The notes: generated by a model from the sequence alone, not told the origin. DNA of 64,000 bases from Castellaniella daejeonensis (GCF_039523555.1 NZ_BAAAFN010000015.1:372001-436000); one strand, 5' to 3'; positions 33,916-42,581 are shown, counted from the stretch's first letter. A program made the numbers and translations.

Positions 33916-34854
33916 ATGACGGACAGCGCAGACTGGGAGAAGGCCGGACCGACGTGGAAACGTCACGCGGGCCTGGCGGCGGGCCAATCCTGGCCGCCGG
34001 GCTGCCTGTACGTGGTGGCCACGCCGATCGGCAACCTGGAGGACCTGAGCTTGCGCGCCTGGGAGGCGCTGCGGCGCTGCGATGCCATCGCGGCCGAAGA
34101 TACCCGCACCACCCGGGCGTTGCTGGATGCCTGGGGGATCGATACGCCGCTGCTGGCGGCCCACCGGCACAACGAACGCGAAGCGGCCGAAGCCGTGATC
34201 CGGCGGCTGGAGCAGGGCGAGCGCATCGCCCTGGTGTCCGATGCGGGCGCGCCTGCGGTGAGCGATCCGGGGGCGCGGGTGGTGCGTGCGGTCCAAGAGG
34301 CGGGCTACCGGGTCGTGCCTCTGCCGGGGCCCAGCGCCGTGATCGCCGCGCTCATGGCGAGCGGCGCCACCAGCGACGAGGAGCCCGGCTTTGCTTTTGC
34401 GGGCTTCATGCCGTCCAAGGCCCAGGCGCGCCGCAAATGGCTGGCGCAGTGGCTTGCCTGGCCGGTGCCTGTGGTGATGTTCGAGACGCCGCACCGCCTG
34501 CGCGCGGCCTTGCGGGACCTGGCGGATGTGGCCGGACCGGATCGGCAGCTGACCGTGGCGCGCGAGCTGAGCAAGCGTTTCGAAGAGATCCGGACCCTGC
34601 CGGCGGGAGACGCGCTCGGCTGGCTGGACGGGGATGCCCATCGTGAGCAGGGCGAATTCGTGCTGGTGGTGCATGCCGGTGCGCGCGAGGAAGCCCCGGA
34701 CGAGGATTTGTCCCCCGGGCAATGCCGGATCATGGAGGCCCTGCTCGAGGAACTTTCCGTGCGCGATGCGGCGCGGATCGGCGCCAGGGCAACGGGGCTG
34801 GCGCGCGACCGCCTGTATGCCTGGGCGCTGGCGCGAGGGCGGGACGCTGGCTGA
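33916..34854 (+). CDS. rsmI: 16S rRNA 2'-O-ribose C1402 methyltransferase
   Basis: RsmI methylates the ribose of C1402 in the 16S rRNA decoding site. The 312-residue protein contains CLYVVATPIGNLEDLSLRA near 32-50, AEDTRTTRALLDAWGI, VSDAGAPAVSDPGARVV and LPGPSAVIAALMASGA, all diagnostic of the tetrapyrrole-methylase fold in this family. A 30-residue N-terminal extension precedes it. A GAGGAAAG site lies nine bases before the ATG, overlapping the divergent yraN start region. Confidence 0.95.
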   Translation: MTDSADWEKAGPTWKRHAGLAAGQSWPPGCLYVVATPIGNLEDLSLRAWEALRRCDAIAAEDTRTTRALLDAWGIDTPLLAAHRHNEREAAEAVIRRLEQGERIALVSDAGAPAVSDPGARVVRAVQEAGYRVVPLPGPSAVIAALMASGATSDEEPGFAFAGFMPSKAQARRKWLAQWLAWPVPVVMFETPHRLRAALRDLADVAGPDRQLTVARELSKRFEEIRTLPAGDALGWLDGDAHREQGEFVLVVHAGAREEAPDEDLSPGQCRIMEALLEELSVRDAARIGARATGLARDRLYAWALARGRDAG

Positions 34855-34896
34855 ATGCCGGCGCCGGGCCCCGGGGCGTGACGCCCGCGCGGCCGA

Positions 34897-35880
34897 TCAG
34901 ATGCCCTGGTCCAGTGCGATCACGGGATTCAGTCCCGCGGATTCCGCCAGCCGCGAGGCGGTCTGGGCGGCCTCGTCGCGCGACAGGTAGGGGCCCATGC
35001 GCACCTTGTAGAGCGGCGGCTGGTGCGTGACGGTGGCGGACCCGGCCAGGTCTGCCGCTTCGATGTTGACTCGCGTGGCCAGGGCCTGGGCGTTCTGGGC
35101 CGATGAAAATGCGCCGAACTGCAGGTAGATGCCGCCCGGCTGCCGTGCGCCGGCCGCAGGGGATGCGGGTTGGGGGGTCGGCAGGGCGGCAGGGCTGGCG
35201 GGCAGGCCGACCGGCTGCGTCTGTGCCGTGTCCGGCGGCGGGGCGGCTGGCGTTGCCGGGGCCGATGCCACCAGCGGCGCCGCGGGGTAGCGGCCGGCAC
35301 GGATGTCGGCGTTGGTGATGGCCTGCACCACCACGCGGCCGCTGCCGGGGCCGATCAGGCCCAGCTTGGCGGCCGCCACATAGGACAGGTCGATGATGCG
35401 GCCCGGGTGGAAGGGGCCCCGGTCGTTGATGCGCACGATCACCGAGCGGCCGGTGCCCACCCGGGTCACCCTGGCGTAGCTGGGGATGGGCAGGGTCGGA
35501 TGCGCCGCCGTCATGGCGTACATGTCGTAGGTTTCGCCGTTGGCGGTCTTCTCGCCGTGGAACTTGCGTCCATACCACGAAGCCACGCCTTCCTGGCGGT
35601 AGGGCTGGTCCTCGGCAATGGGGATGTAGCGCACGCCGAAGACTTCGTAGGGCCGGAAATTGGCCGGGGCATGCCGTTCGATGCGCGGGACGGCATCGGG
35701 GATGGCGTCGATGTTGGCTGGAATGTCGCGGCCGGGGCCGTCGTCCTTGTAGTAGCCGCCCGAGCGCGAGGCGCAGCCCGCCAGCACGGCCAGCGCAACA
35801 CCCAGCAGGCCCAGGGCCAGCAGGCGGCCGATGCGGAGTGCGACAGTTTCTTGATGCCAGAGGCTTGCCGGTGCGTTCAT
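34897..35880 (-). CDS. rlpA: Septal-ring lytic transglycosylase RlpA, lipoprotein
   Basis: RlpA cleaves peptidoglycan strands lacking stem peptides at the septum. The 327-residue protein has a lipobox LAGC, a double-psi beta-barrel domain with VASWYGRKFHGEKTANGE, TAAHPTLP and VRINDRGPFHPGRIIDLS (catalytic Asp in INDRGP), a long Ala/Pro-rich linker (about 200-245), and a C-terminal SPOR domain (about 250-325, GGIYLQFGAFSSAQNAQAL) that binds denuded glycans. It overlaps rapZ as ATGA. The linker is longer than average. Confidence 0.92.
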   Translation of the reverse strand: MNAPASLWHQETVALRIGRLLALGLLGVALAVLAGCASRSGGYYKDDGPGRDIPANIDAIPDAVPRIERHAPANFRPYEVFGVRYIPIAEDQPYRQEGVASWYGRKFHGEKTANGETYDMYAMTAAHPTLPIPSYARVTRVGTGRSVIVRINDRGPFHPGRIIDLSYVAAAKLGLIGPGSGRVVVQAITNADIRAGRYPAAPLVASAPATPAAPPPDTAQTQPVGLPASPAALPTPQPASPAAGARQPGGIYLQFGAFSSAQNAQALATRVNIEAADLAGSATVTHQPPLYKVRMGPYLSRDEAAQTASRLAESAGLNPVIALDQGI

Positions 35881-36752
35881 GGGCGGGCCTCCTGCAGCAT
35901 GGGGTTGCGGTGGCGCACCAGCAGCGGGGAGTGGTCGGCGAAGCGCCGGGCGAGCTGCTCGGTGATGTAGACCGAGCGATGCTGGCCTCCGGTGCAGCCG
36001 ATGGCCACCGTCAGGTAGTTGCGCGTGTCCTGCATGTACAGGGGCAGCCATTTGCGGATGAAGGCTGCGATGTCGTCGATCATGGCCTCGACGCTGCCGA
36101 ACTGGGCCAGCCAGGCGGCGACCGGGGCGTCGCGCCCCGTCAGGGGGCGCAGTTGCGAGTCGTAGTGGGGGTTGGGCAGGCAGCGCACGTCGAAGACCAG
36201 GTCGGCATCGCGGGGAACCCCGCGCTTGTAGGCAAAGGATTCGAAGGTCAGGATCACCGAGGGCCGGTCCGTCTGGACCAGGTCGCGCACCCAGGCGCGC
36301 AGCTGGCCCGGCGCCAGGTCCGAGGTGTCGATCACGTGTTCCTGGTTGCGCAGGGGCGCCAGCAGTTCCCGTTCGCGGGTGATGCAGTCCAGCAGCGACG
36401 GCTCCAGCCCTTCGTGCCGCAGGCGGTCGGTCAGGGGGTGGCGGCGCCGGGATTCGGAGTAGCGCTGCATCAGGGTGTTGTCGTCGGCGTCCAGGAAGAT
36501 CACGTGCAGCGCCGTGCCCATGGCGCGCAGGCTGGTCAGGATGCCGGGCAGGTCGTCCAGGTCGCCCGGGGTGCGCACGTCGATGGCGACCGCCACCCGC
36601 TCCAGGCCGCTGTCCTGGGTGCTGGCGATGAATTCGTGCAGGAACCTGACCGGCAGGTTGTCGATACAGGTGTAGCCCGTGTCTTCCAGCATGCGCAGGG
36701 CCACCGACTTGCCGGAACCGGAAATGCCGGTAATGAGGACGATGTTCAGCAT
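35877..36752 (-). CDS. rapZ: RNase adapter protein RapZ
   Basis: RapZ binds the small RNA GlmZ and guides RNase E to it in enteric bacteria, linking glucosamine-6-phosphate level to cell-wall precursor synthesis. The Walker A motif GISGSGKS is at 8-15, and the C-terminal half has FAYKRGVPRDADLVFDVRCLPNP and VAIGCTGGQHRSVYITE. The 291-residue length is normal. GlmZ targets outside enteric bacteria are uncertain. It lies in the PTS-Ntr block, after hprK, and overlaps rlpA by four bases. Confidence 0.94.
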   Translation of the reverse strand: MLNIVLITGISGSGKSVALRMLEDTGYTCIDNLPVRFLHEFIASTQDSGLERVAVAIDVRTPGDLDDLPGILTSLRAMGTALHVIFLDADDNTLMQRYSESRRRHPLTDRLRHEGLEPSLLDCITRERELLAPLRNQEHVIDTSDLAPGQLRAWVRDLVQTDRPSVILTFESFAYKRGVPRDADLVFDVRCLPNPHYDSQLRPLTGRDAPVAAWLAQFGSVEAMIDDIAAFIRKWLPLYMQDTRNYLTVAIGCTGGQHRSVYITEQLARRFADHSPLLVRHRNPMLQEARP

Positions 36753-36843
36753 GGCGCGGGCGGCGAGGTCGGTTCCGTTCCCCGGACCGGGCGGGCGGGG
36801 ACGGAGCGGCCATGAGTGGCGGGGGCGGCGTTCCGGTGCGGGG

Positions 36844-37779
36844 TCACGGGCGGGGCTCCTGCGAGCTTTCCATGATGGCCAGCGCCTGGCGTTCGATGAA
36901 GTCGCCCATGGTGTCGATGCCGCGCAGGTTCAGGATCGTATTGCGCACGGCAGCTTCGACCAGCACGGCCAGGTTGCGGCCCGCGGCGACCTGCAGCATC
37001 ACCCGGCGGATCGGAATGCCCAGGATGTCCTGGTATTCGTCCTGGGTCGGCAGGCGCTCGAAGTTGTCGGGCGTCAGGCGCACCAGGTGGACGATCAGCT
37101 TGATCTTCATTTTGCGCCGCACCGAGGTCTCGCCGAAGATCGTGCGGATGTCCAGCAGGCCCAGGCCGCGGACTTCCAGCAGGTTCTGCAGCAGGGGCGG
37201 GCACTGTCCTTCGACGAAGTTCGGCGCGGTGCGCGAGAGTTCCACGGCGTCGTCGGCCACCAGCCCATGGCCCCGGGAAATCAGTTCCAGGGCCAGCTCG
37301 CTCTTGCCCAGGCCGGATTCGCCGGTGATCAGGACCCCCAGGCCGAGGACGTCCATGAAGACGCCGTGCACCGTGGTCTTGGGCGCCATCCGCTTGCCCA
37401 GGTAGATGCGCAGCAGATCGATCAGCAGGGCGGCGTCGGTGGGCGTGGACAGCAGGGGGATGTCGTGTTCCAGGCAGTAGGCCCGGAGGTCGTCGGGCAC
37501 CTGGGTGCCGGCTGCCAGGATGATGGCCGGCACGCCCCCCGCCACCAGTTCGTCCAGGTGGTGCTGGCGGCGGCGCGGGTCGAGCCGCTGGTAGTAGGAC
37601 ATTTCCTCGGCGCCGAAGACCTGGATGCGGCCCGGGTGGATCAGGTTCAGGTGGCCGACCAGATCGGCCGCGCCGCCGCCGTCGGAAATCAGGTGCTGGT
37701 CGGCGGCATCCTTGCCGGCGATCCAGGAGAAGGGGATCTTCTCGGTGTTGTCACGAATCAGCTCTTGGATGGTCAGCAT
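36844..37779 (-). CDS. hprK: HPr kinase/phosphorylase
   Basis: HprK phosphorylates or dephosphorylates Ser46 of HPr according to ATP, phosphate and glycolytic intermediates. The Walker A GESGLGKS is at 153-160, and the family signature EVRGLGLLDIRTIFGETSV follows near 202-220. The length of 311 residues matches the family. It is typical of Firmicutes but also kept in many betaproteobacteria, where it belongs to the regulatory PTS. Its start lies 29 bases inside the end of ptsN, so the two are translationally linked. Confidence 0.95.
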   Translation of the reverse strand: MLTIQELIRDNTEKIPFSWIAGKDAADQHLISDGGGAADLVGHLNLIHPGRIQVFGAEEMSYYQRLDPRRRQHHLDELVAGGVPAIILAAGTQVPDDLRAYCLEHDIPLLSTPTDAALLIDLLRIYLGKRMAPKTTVHGVFMDVLGLGVLITGESGLGKSELALELISRGHGLVADDAVELSRTAPNFVEGQCPPLLQNLLEVRGLGLLDIRTIFGETSVRRKMKIKLIVHLVRLTPDNFERLPTQDEYQDILGIPIRRVMLQVAAGRNLAVLVEAAVRNTILNLRGIDTMGDFIERQALAIMESSQEPRP

Positions 37780-38257
37780 GTTCAGGGGCCGGGGCGCTCG
37801 CGCCAGTCAGGATCAGGTGGTGGATTTCCCGAGGGTCCGTGGACTGTGTCAGGGTCTGTCGGATGCCGGCGTCGGACATCAGGCGGGCGATGCCGGCCAG
37901 CAGGTCCAGGTGGGCCTGGGTGGCGGTTTCCGGAATCAGCAGGAAGAACAGCAGGCGGGCGGTACGGCCGTCGTTGACGTCGAAACGGACGGGTTCCGCC
38001 AGCCGGATGAAGGCGGCGTGCGGTTCGCGCAGATCCTTGAGCCGCCCGTGCGGGATGGCGACCTCGTGGCCCAGCGCAGTCGAGCCCAGCCGTTCGCGGG
38101 ACAGCAGACTGTGGAAGACCGATGTGCGTGCGACGCCCTGGTGGTTCTCGAACAGCAGCCCGGCGTGCTCGAAGGCTCGCTTCTTGCTGGTGGCGGCCAG
38201 GTCCAGAACGATGTTTTCCGGCGGCAGGATGCGGGGTGTGAGATTCATGGCGTCCAT
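37751..38257 (-). CDS. ptsN: PTS-Ntr enzyme IIA
   Basis: EIIA-Ntr is the terminal phospho-acceptor of the regulatory nitrogen PTS and controls processes such as potassium transport. The active histidine is His70 in ALGHEVAIPHGRLKDL. Family elements IVLDLAATSKKRAFEHA and LLFFLLIPETATQAHL are present. I chose ATG 38257 (168 residues) with GGAGG 14 bases upstream; ATG 38248 is possible. A 17-residue tail after the usual end overlaps hprK. Confidence 0.92.
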   Translation of the reverse strand: MDAMNLTPRILPPENIVLDLAATSKKRAFEHAGLLFENHQGVARTSVFHSLLSRERLGSTALGHEVAIPHGRLKDLREPHAAFIRLAEPVRFDVNDGRTARLLFFLLIPETATQAHLDLLAGIARLMSDAGIRQTLTQSTDPREIHHLILTGASAPAPEHADHPRADS

Positions 38258-38382
38258 TATAGGTAAATGGGCCTCCGAAGGAACGCCCCGGGGAGCGGCC
38301 GGAAACAATATGGCCCCGGACGATCGTCTCGAGGCCATGTGTGGTTCAGGGCCGGTGGCGCCGGCCCGCCGCCAATGCGTCG

Positions 38383-38706
38383 TCAGGCGGGAATTTCCTG
38401 GCGCTTGGGGGGTTCGTGGACGTGGTTCTGAGCCTTGGTCTTGTATTTGATGACCTGGCGGTCGACCTTGTCGACCAGCAGGTCGATGGCCGCATACAGA
38501 TTTTCATCCGAGGCTTCGCAGTGCAGGTCCTTGCCACGCAGGCGCATGGTGATCTCGGCGGTATGCTTCAGGGGCTCGATCGAGAGCATGACCTGGGTAT
38601 CGATGACCTGATCGAAGTGCCGCAGAACCCGCGCCGTCTTGGTGTTGACGTATTCGCGGATGGCCGGGGTGATTTCCAGATTGCGACCGGTGATTGTCAG
38701 GCTCAT
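38383..38706 (-). CDS. hpf: Ribosome hibernation promoting factor
   Basis: Hpf binds the 30S subunit decoding region and helps inactive ribosomes form dimers in slow growth. The 107-residue protein begins with SLTITGRNLEITPAIREYV, has LRGKDLHCEASDENLYAAIDLLVDKVDRQV near 65-95, and ends with a short basic tail. It is slightly longer than E. coli Hpf (95) and lacks the C-terminal dimerisation domain of long forms. An AAGGAG site lies eight bases before the ATG. A good promoter lies about 100 bases upstream. Confidence 0.94.
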   Translation of the reverse strand: MSLTITGRNLEITPAIREYVNTKTARVLRHFDQVIDTQVMLSIEPLKHTAEITMRLRGKDLHCEASDENLYAAIDLLVDKVDRQVIKYKTKAQNHVHEPPKRQEIPA

Positions 38707-38800
38707 AGTGCAGACTCCTTGCGGAAAGACGGGGATGGTTCCGGATGGAACCGGACATGGACGGGATTGACCTCCTTTCTGACAGTTTGATGACAGGTCC

Positions 38801-38828
38801 AGTGTACCCATTGCCCCCGCCACATCAA
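38801..38828 (-). promoter_or_regulatory. Sigma-70-type promoter for hpf
   Basis: On the minus strand, TTGATG (38828-38823) and TACACT (38806-38801) are separated by 16 bases, a fair match to the -35 and -10 consensus. Transcription would start near 38794, giving hpf an untranslated leader of about 88 bases. Confidence 0.5.
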
Positions 38829-38897
38829 GGGCCCTCTTCCGGTGTAAGATGCTAGGATCGCACCGGGGGATCGTCTGCATCCCCCCCGCATGCCCCC

Positions 38898-39683
38898 CTA
38901 CATCCGGAAATTCTTGCCCAGGTAGACCTGGCGCACGGCCTCGTTGTCCACGATCTCGTTGGGGTGGCCGCTGGTCAGGACGCGGCCTTCGCTGATGATG
39001 TAGGCGCGGTCGCAGATCCCCAGTGTTTCCCGCACGTTGTGGTCGGTGATCAGCACGCCGATATTGCGGCTCTTCAGGAACTGCACGATGCGCTGGATCT
39101 CGATCACCGCGATCGGATCCACGCCGGCGAATGGCTCGTCCAGCAGGATGAAGCGCGGGTGGGTGGCCAGGGCGCGGGCGATTTCCACCCGGCGGCGTTC
39201 GCCGCCCGACAGCGAGATCGCCATGTTGCGGCGGATGTGTTCGATCTGCAGTTCGTCGATCAGGGATTCCAGGCGTTCTTCCAGGGCGGCGGCCGACAGG
39301 GCGCGGCCCTGCGAGTCGCGCTGCAGCTCCAGCACCGCGCGGATGTTCTGTTCCACCGTCAGGCGGCGGAAGACCGAGGCGTCCTGGGGCAGGTAGGACA
39401 GGCCCAGTCGGGCGCGCTTGTGCATGGGGATGCCGGTCACATCGTGGTGGTCGATCATGATGCGGCCCGTGTCGGCCGGGATCAGCCCCACGATCATGTA
39501 GAAGCTGGTGGTCTTGCCGGCCCCGTTGGGGCCCAGCAGGCCGACGACCTCGCCGCTGTCCACCGACAGGGAAACGTCCTGGACGACGGCGCGGCGGCCG
39601 AAACTCTTGCCCAGGCCGATGGCCTGGAGGCTGCCGGATGCGCGGGTGGCATTGGCGGCGGATGGGGAATCGTGTGCGGGCAT
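38898..39683 (-). CDS. lptB: Lipopolysaccharide export ATPase LptB
   Basis: LptB powers extraction of lipopolysaccharide from the inner membrane with LptF/LptG. Walker A GPNGAGKT lies near 53-60, the signature LSGGERRRVEIARAL near 154-168, and Walker B FILLDEPFAGVDP after it. The 261-residue length includes an N-terminal extension of about 20 residues. It follows lptA by four bases on the same strand. In many relatives rpoN comes next, but here the next gene is hpf. Confidence 0.95.
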   Translation of the reverse strand: MPAHDSPSAANATRASGSLQAIGLGKSFGRRAVVQDVSLSVDSGEVVGLLGPNGAGKTTSFYMIVGLIPADTGRIMIDHHDVTGIPMHKRARLGLSYLPQDASVFRRLTVEQNIRAVLELQRDSQGRALSAAALEERLESLIDELQIEHIRRNMAISLSGGERRRVEIARALATHPRFILLDEPFAGVDPIAVIEIQRIVQFLKSRNIGVLITDHNVRETLGICDRAYIISEGRVLTSGHPNEIVDNEAVRQVYLGKNFRM

Positions 39684-39687
39684 GGGA

Positions 39688-40290
39688 TCAGGAGCGGTCC
39701 GCTTTCTTGGCCTTGCACCGGGCGATGGCCTGGTCGATGCGGGATTGGGGCTGCGCCAGGGACCGGACGCGCCCGCCGGCGGCGGCCGAATTCTGCCCGC
39801 CGAACGCTTCGTAGGTGCCGGATTTCTCGTGGTAGATGATGCGGGCGCCCCGGACGTTGTCGAAGGACTGGCCGCAGATCTGGCGGGTCACGGTGGCCTG
39901 GCCCGTCAGGGTGATGTCGCCCGACGAGCCTGCGTAGTCGGCCTGCAGGCCGGTGGCGATGATCGTTTCGAACTTTTCGGGGTTTTCCTGGCGGATGGTG
40001 ACGACCCGGCCCTTGTCGGCCGTGGCGGTGCCGAACTGGTTGCCCTGGGCGTCTTCGCGGGTGACGAGCTTGTCGCCGCGCAGGGTCATCGACCCCCGGG
40101 TCAGGACCACGTTGCCGGTGAAGGTGCTGGTCTTGTTGACGTCGTCGTAGTGCAGGGTGTCGGACAGGATCACCGTGTCGGGTTCGTCCTGGGCCGGCGC
40201 GGGCGCGCCTTGCGCGGCGGCCGCCTGGGCAGCCAGGGACAGGATGCAGGCGGCGATCGATGCGATCAGGGCGGGAAACGGGGTTTTCAT
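39688..40290 (-). CDS. lptA: Periplasmic lipopolysaccharide-binding protein LptA
   Basis: LptA bridges LptC and LptD across the periplasm to carry lipopolysaccharide. The 200-residue protein has a signal peptide (ALIASIAACILSLAAQAAAA) and an OstA-like beta-jellyroll with repeated short strands (DTLHYDDVNKTSTFTGNVVLTRG, MTLRGDKLVTREDAQG, ITLTGQATVTRQIC). The C-terminal 40 residues are Ala/Gln/Lys-rich. It overlaps lptC as ATGA. Confidence 0.93.
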   Translation of the reverse strand: MKTPFPALIASIAACILSLAAQAAAAQGAPAPAQDEPDTVILSDTLHYDDVNKTSTFTGNVVLTRGSMTLRGDKLVTREDAQGNQFGTATADKGRVVTIRQENPEKFETIIATGLQADYAGSSGDITLTGQATVTRQICGQSFDNVRGARIIYHEKSGTYEAFGGQNSAAAGGRVRSLAQPQSRIDQAIARCKAKKADRS

Positions 40291-40904
40291 GGTCGTTCGT
40301 TCTTTTTGGATCCGGCGTTGCGGGCAGCCTGGTCTTCGCCCGAGATCTTGACGTCGCTGGCCGCCGTGACGGTCAGCTGGCGGGTGCGGTTATCGTAGCG
40401 CATGCCCTTGCCCCGCAGCGTGGAGCTGCCGTTGACGACCAGCGCCGGGCGGTCCGTGTAGACCAGGTCCCGGTTGGGCTCGATGATCAGCTGGGTGCTG
40501 CGCACGTCCAGCAGCTGGTGGTCGGCATCGGGCAGGCGCTTCAGGTGGGCATTGCCGTCCAGCACGATGCGGTCGCCGTGCTCGTCGAGCGTGCCGTGGT
40601 CGGCGGTGCCTTCCGTGATGGGGGAGCCGGGCTGGCGGCCGACTGCGTGCGGCGCGGTGATTTCATAGGCGCCGGTGTCCGGGAAATGTTCCATGGCCGC
40701 GCCTTCCAGGCGGTTGATGGCGTGCCCGGCGGCGTCGGTGCGCACCATCGTGAACTGGTCCGACCAGGAATCGCGCTCGTGGGTGACGCGCCGGGGCGGG
40801 TCGATCTCGATCGAGCGCAGGGTGTAGTCGGACGCCCACCAGGTGCCCAGCACCAGCAGGCCGAGCAGCAGCACGGCCACGAGACTGGGCAGGCGGTCTT
40901 TCAC
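40287..40904 (-). CDS. lptC: Lipopolysaccharide export protein LptC
   Basis: LptC is a bitopic inner-membrane protein that receives lipopolysaccharide from LptBFG and hands it to LptA. I assign a GTG start at 40904, which overlaps the kdsC stop as GTGA; no ATG fits. The 205-residue product has one membrane helix (LVAVLLLGLLVLGTWWA, about 8-24) followed by the periplasmic beta-jellyroll with IEIDPPRRVTHERDSWSDQF and TALVYTDR-like strands. Gene order kdsD-kdsC-lptC-lptA-lptB is the classic one. Confidence 0.9.
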   Translation of the reverse strand: MKDRLPSLVAVLLLGLLVLGTWWASDYTLRSIEIDPPRRVTHERDSWSDQFTMVRTDAAGHAINRLEGAAMEHFPDTGAYEITAPHAVGRQPGSPITEGTADHGTLDEHGDRIVLDGNAHLKRLPDADHQLLDVRSTQLIIEPNRDLVYTDRPALVVNGSSTLRGKGMRYDNRTRQLTVTAASDVKISGEDQAARNAGSKKNERP

Positions 40905-41503
40905 TGGATGGCCCCTCCCAGCGCGGACAGGGATACGGTGAAGCAGGCGCCCAGCCGCCCCTGGGCCGCCAGGATCAGGTCGCAGCATTCGCGCACGGCG
41001 CCGGCGCCGCCCTTCAGGGTGCTGGTCCAGTGGGCCGCCTGGCCGACATAGAAAGGCGCATTGGGCACGCTGGCGGCGAAGCCGACCCGCTGCAGCACGG
41101 GCAGGTCGATGATGTCGTCGCCCATGTAGCCTACATCCTGCAGGGACAGGCCTGCTTCGCGGGCCAGGTCCTCGACGGCGGCGATCTTGTCGCGCACGCC
41201 CTGCAGTGCCGGCGAGATGCCCAGTTCGGCGGCCCGGCGGGCCGTGATGGCGCTCTTGCGGCCGCTGACCCAGGCCACGTGGATGCCCTGCTCGCGCAGC
41301 AGGCGCAGGCCATGGCCGTCCAGCGCGTTGAAGGGCTTGACGGCTTCGCCTTGTTCGCCGTACCAGAGGCTGCCGTCGGTCAGGATGCCGTCGACGTCGA
41401 ACACCATCATGCGCACGGCGCGGGCCCGTTCCCGGACCGCTTCCGGGATGCGGGCCAGGATCTGGGCTTCGGCGGGGTGGGAGAAACCGGGCAGTTCGTT
41501 CAT
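40901..41503 (-). CDS. kdsC: 3-deoxy-D-manno-octulosonate 8-phosphate phosphatase
   Basis: KdsC removes phosphate from Kdo-8-phosphate to give Kdo for the lipopolysaccharide core. It is a tetrameric C0-type HAD enzyme: motif I MVFDVDGILTDGSLWY near 33-48, motif III/IV KIAAVEDLAREAGL and YMGDDIIDLPVLQRVGF. At 200 residues it is slightly longer than E. coli KdsC (188). The start at 41503 overlaps the stop of kdsD as TGATG. Confidence 0.94.
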   Translation of the reverse strand: MNELPGFSHPAEAQILARIPEAVRERARAVRMMVFDVDGILTDGSLWYGEQGEAVKPFNALDGHGLRLLREQGIHVAWVSGRKSAITARRAAELGISPALQGVRDKIAAVEDLAREAGLSLQDVGYMGDDIIDLPVLQRVGFAASVPNAPFYVGQAAHWTSTLKGGAGAVRECCDLILAAQGRLGACFTVSLSALGGAIQ

Positions 41504-42489
41504 CAGATGACCTTTGCGGCAAGGAGGTCGTGCATGTGCAGAGCCCCCAATAATAGCCCGTCGCCGTCCAGCACCAGCATCTGGTTGAGCTTGTGCGCAT
41601 CCATGATCGAGGCGGCCTCGATGGCCGGGGCATCGGCCGCGATCGAGCGCGGATGGTGGCTCATGCCGGCCGAGACCGGCAGGGCGCGGATATCGCCGTG
41701 CTGGGCGATCATGCGGCGCAGGTCGCCGTCGGTGAACAGCCCCACGGGGCGCCGACCTTCCAGGACGATGGCCATGCCCATTCCCTTGGAGGACATTTCG
41801 ATCAGGGCATCGGGAATCAGGGTGTCCGGGACGACGCGCGGCAGGGCCGCGCCGGTGCGCATGATGTCGGCCACGGAAGTCAGCAGCCTGCGGCCCAGGG
41901 CGCCGCCCGGGTGCGAACGGGCGAAATCCTCGCGGTTGAAGCCGCGCGCCTCGAGGCAGGCGACGGCGATGGCGTCACCCAGCACCAGGGCTGCCGTGGT
42001 GCTGGCTGTGGGAGCCAGGTTCAGGGGGCAGGCTTCCTGGTCCACGGCGGCGTCCAGTGCCAGGTCGGCGCTGCGGGCGAGCTCGGAATCCGGGTGGCCG
42101 GTCAGGGCGATGATGCGCGTGCCCATCCGCTTGGCGACGGAAATGATGGTGATCAGTTCCTGGGCCGAGCCGGAATAGGAGATCGCCAGCAGGATGTCCT
42201 GGCCGGTCAGCATGCCCAGGTCGCCGTGGATGGCCTCGGCCGCGTGCATGAAGAAGGCCGGCGTGCCGGTGGATGCCAGCGTGGCGGCGATCTTGCGGGC
42301 GACGTGGCCGGACTTGCCGATGCCGGTGACGACGACGCGGCCGGGGCAGTCGAGGATCAGGTCGACTGCCTGGGTGAAGTGCGCGTCGATGCGGCCCCGC
42401 AGGGCTTGCAGGGCCTGGATCTCGATGTCGAAGGTGCGATCGGCGCTGGCGCGGATCGCTTCCGGGCTGGAGTGGGGGTGGGCGTGCAT
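41503..42489 (-). CDS. kdsD: D-arabinose 5-phosphate isomerase
   Basis: KdsD converts ribulose-5-phosphate to arabinose-5-phosphate, the first step to Kdo. The 328-residue protein has an N-terminal SIS domain (VVVTGIGKSGHVARKIAATLASTGTPAFFMHAAEAIHGDLGM near 51-92) and two C-terminal CBS domains (about 210-265 and 275-328). Its length equals E. coli KdsD. It is the first gene of the minus-strand envelope operon, divergent from apt across 92 bases. Confidence 0.95.
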   Translation of the reverse strand: MHAHPHSSPEAIRASADRTFDIEIQALQALRGRIDAHFTQAVDLILDCPGRVVVTGIGKSGHVARKIAATLASTGTPAFFMHAAEAIHGDLGMLTGQDILLAISYSGSAQELITIISVAKRMGTRIIALTGHPDSELARSADLALDAAVDQEACPLNLAPTASTTAALVLGDAIAVACLEARGFNREDFARSHPGGALGRRLLTSVADIMRTGAALPRVVPDTLIPDALIEMSSKGMGMAIVLEGRRPVGLFTDGDLRRMIAQHGDIRALPVSAGMSHHPRSIAADAPAIEAASIMDAHKLNQMLVLDGDGLLLGALHMHDLLAAKVI

Positions 42490-42581
42490 TCCGCGATTTT
42501 AAGCGGAACCGGTCCCCCGGTGAGGGATGCGGCTTGTTAAACTGTGCCCGCCTCCCCATGCCTCCGCCACAGGACCCCGCC

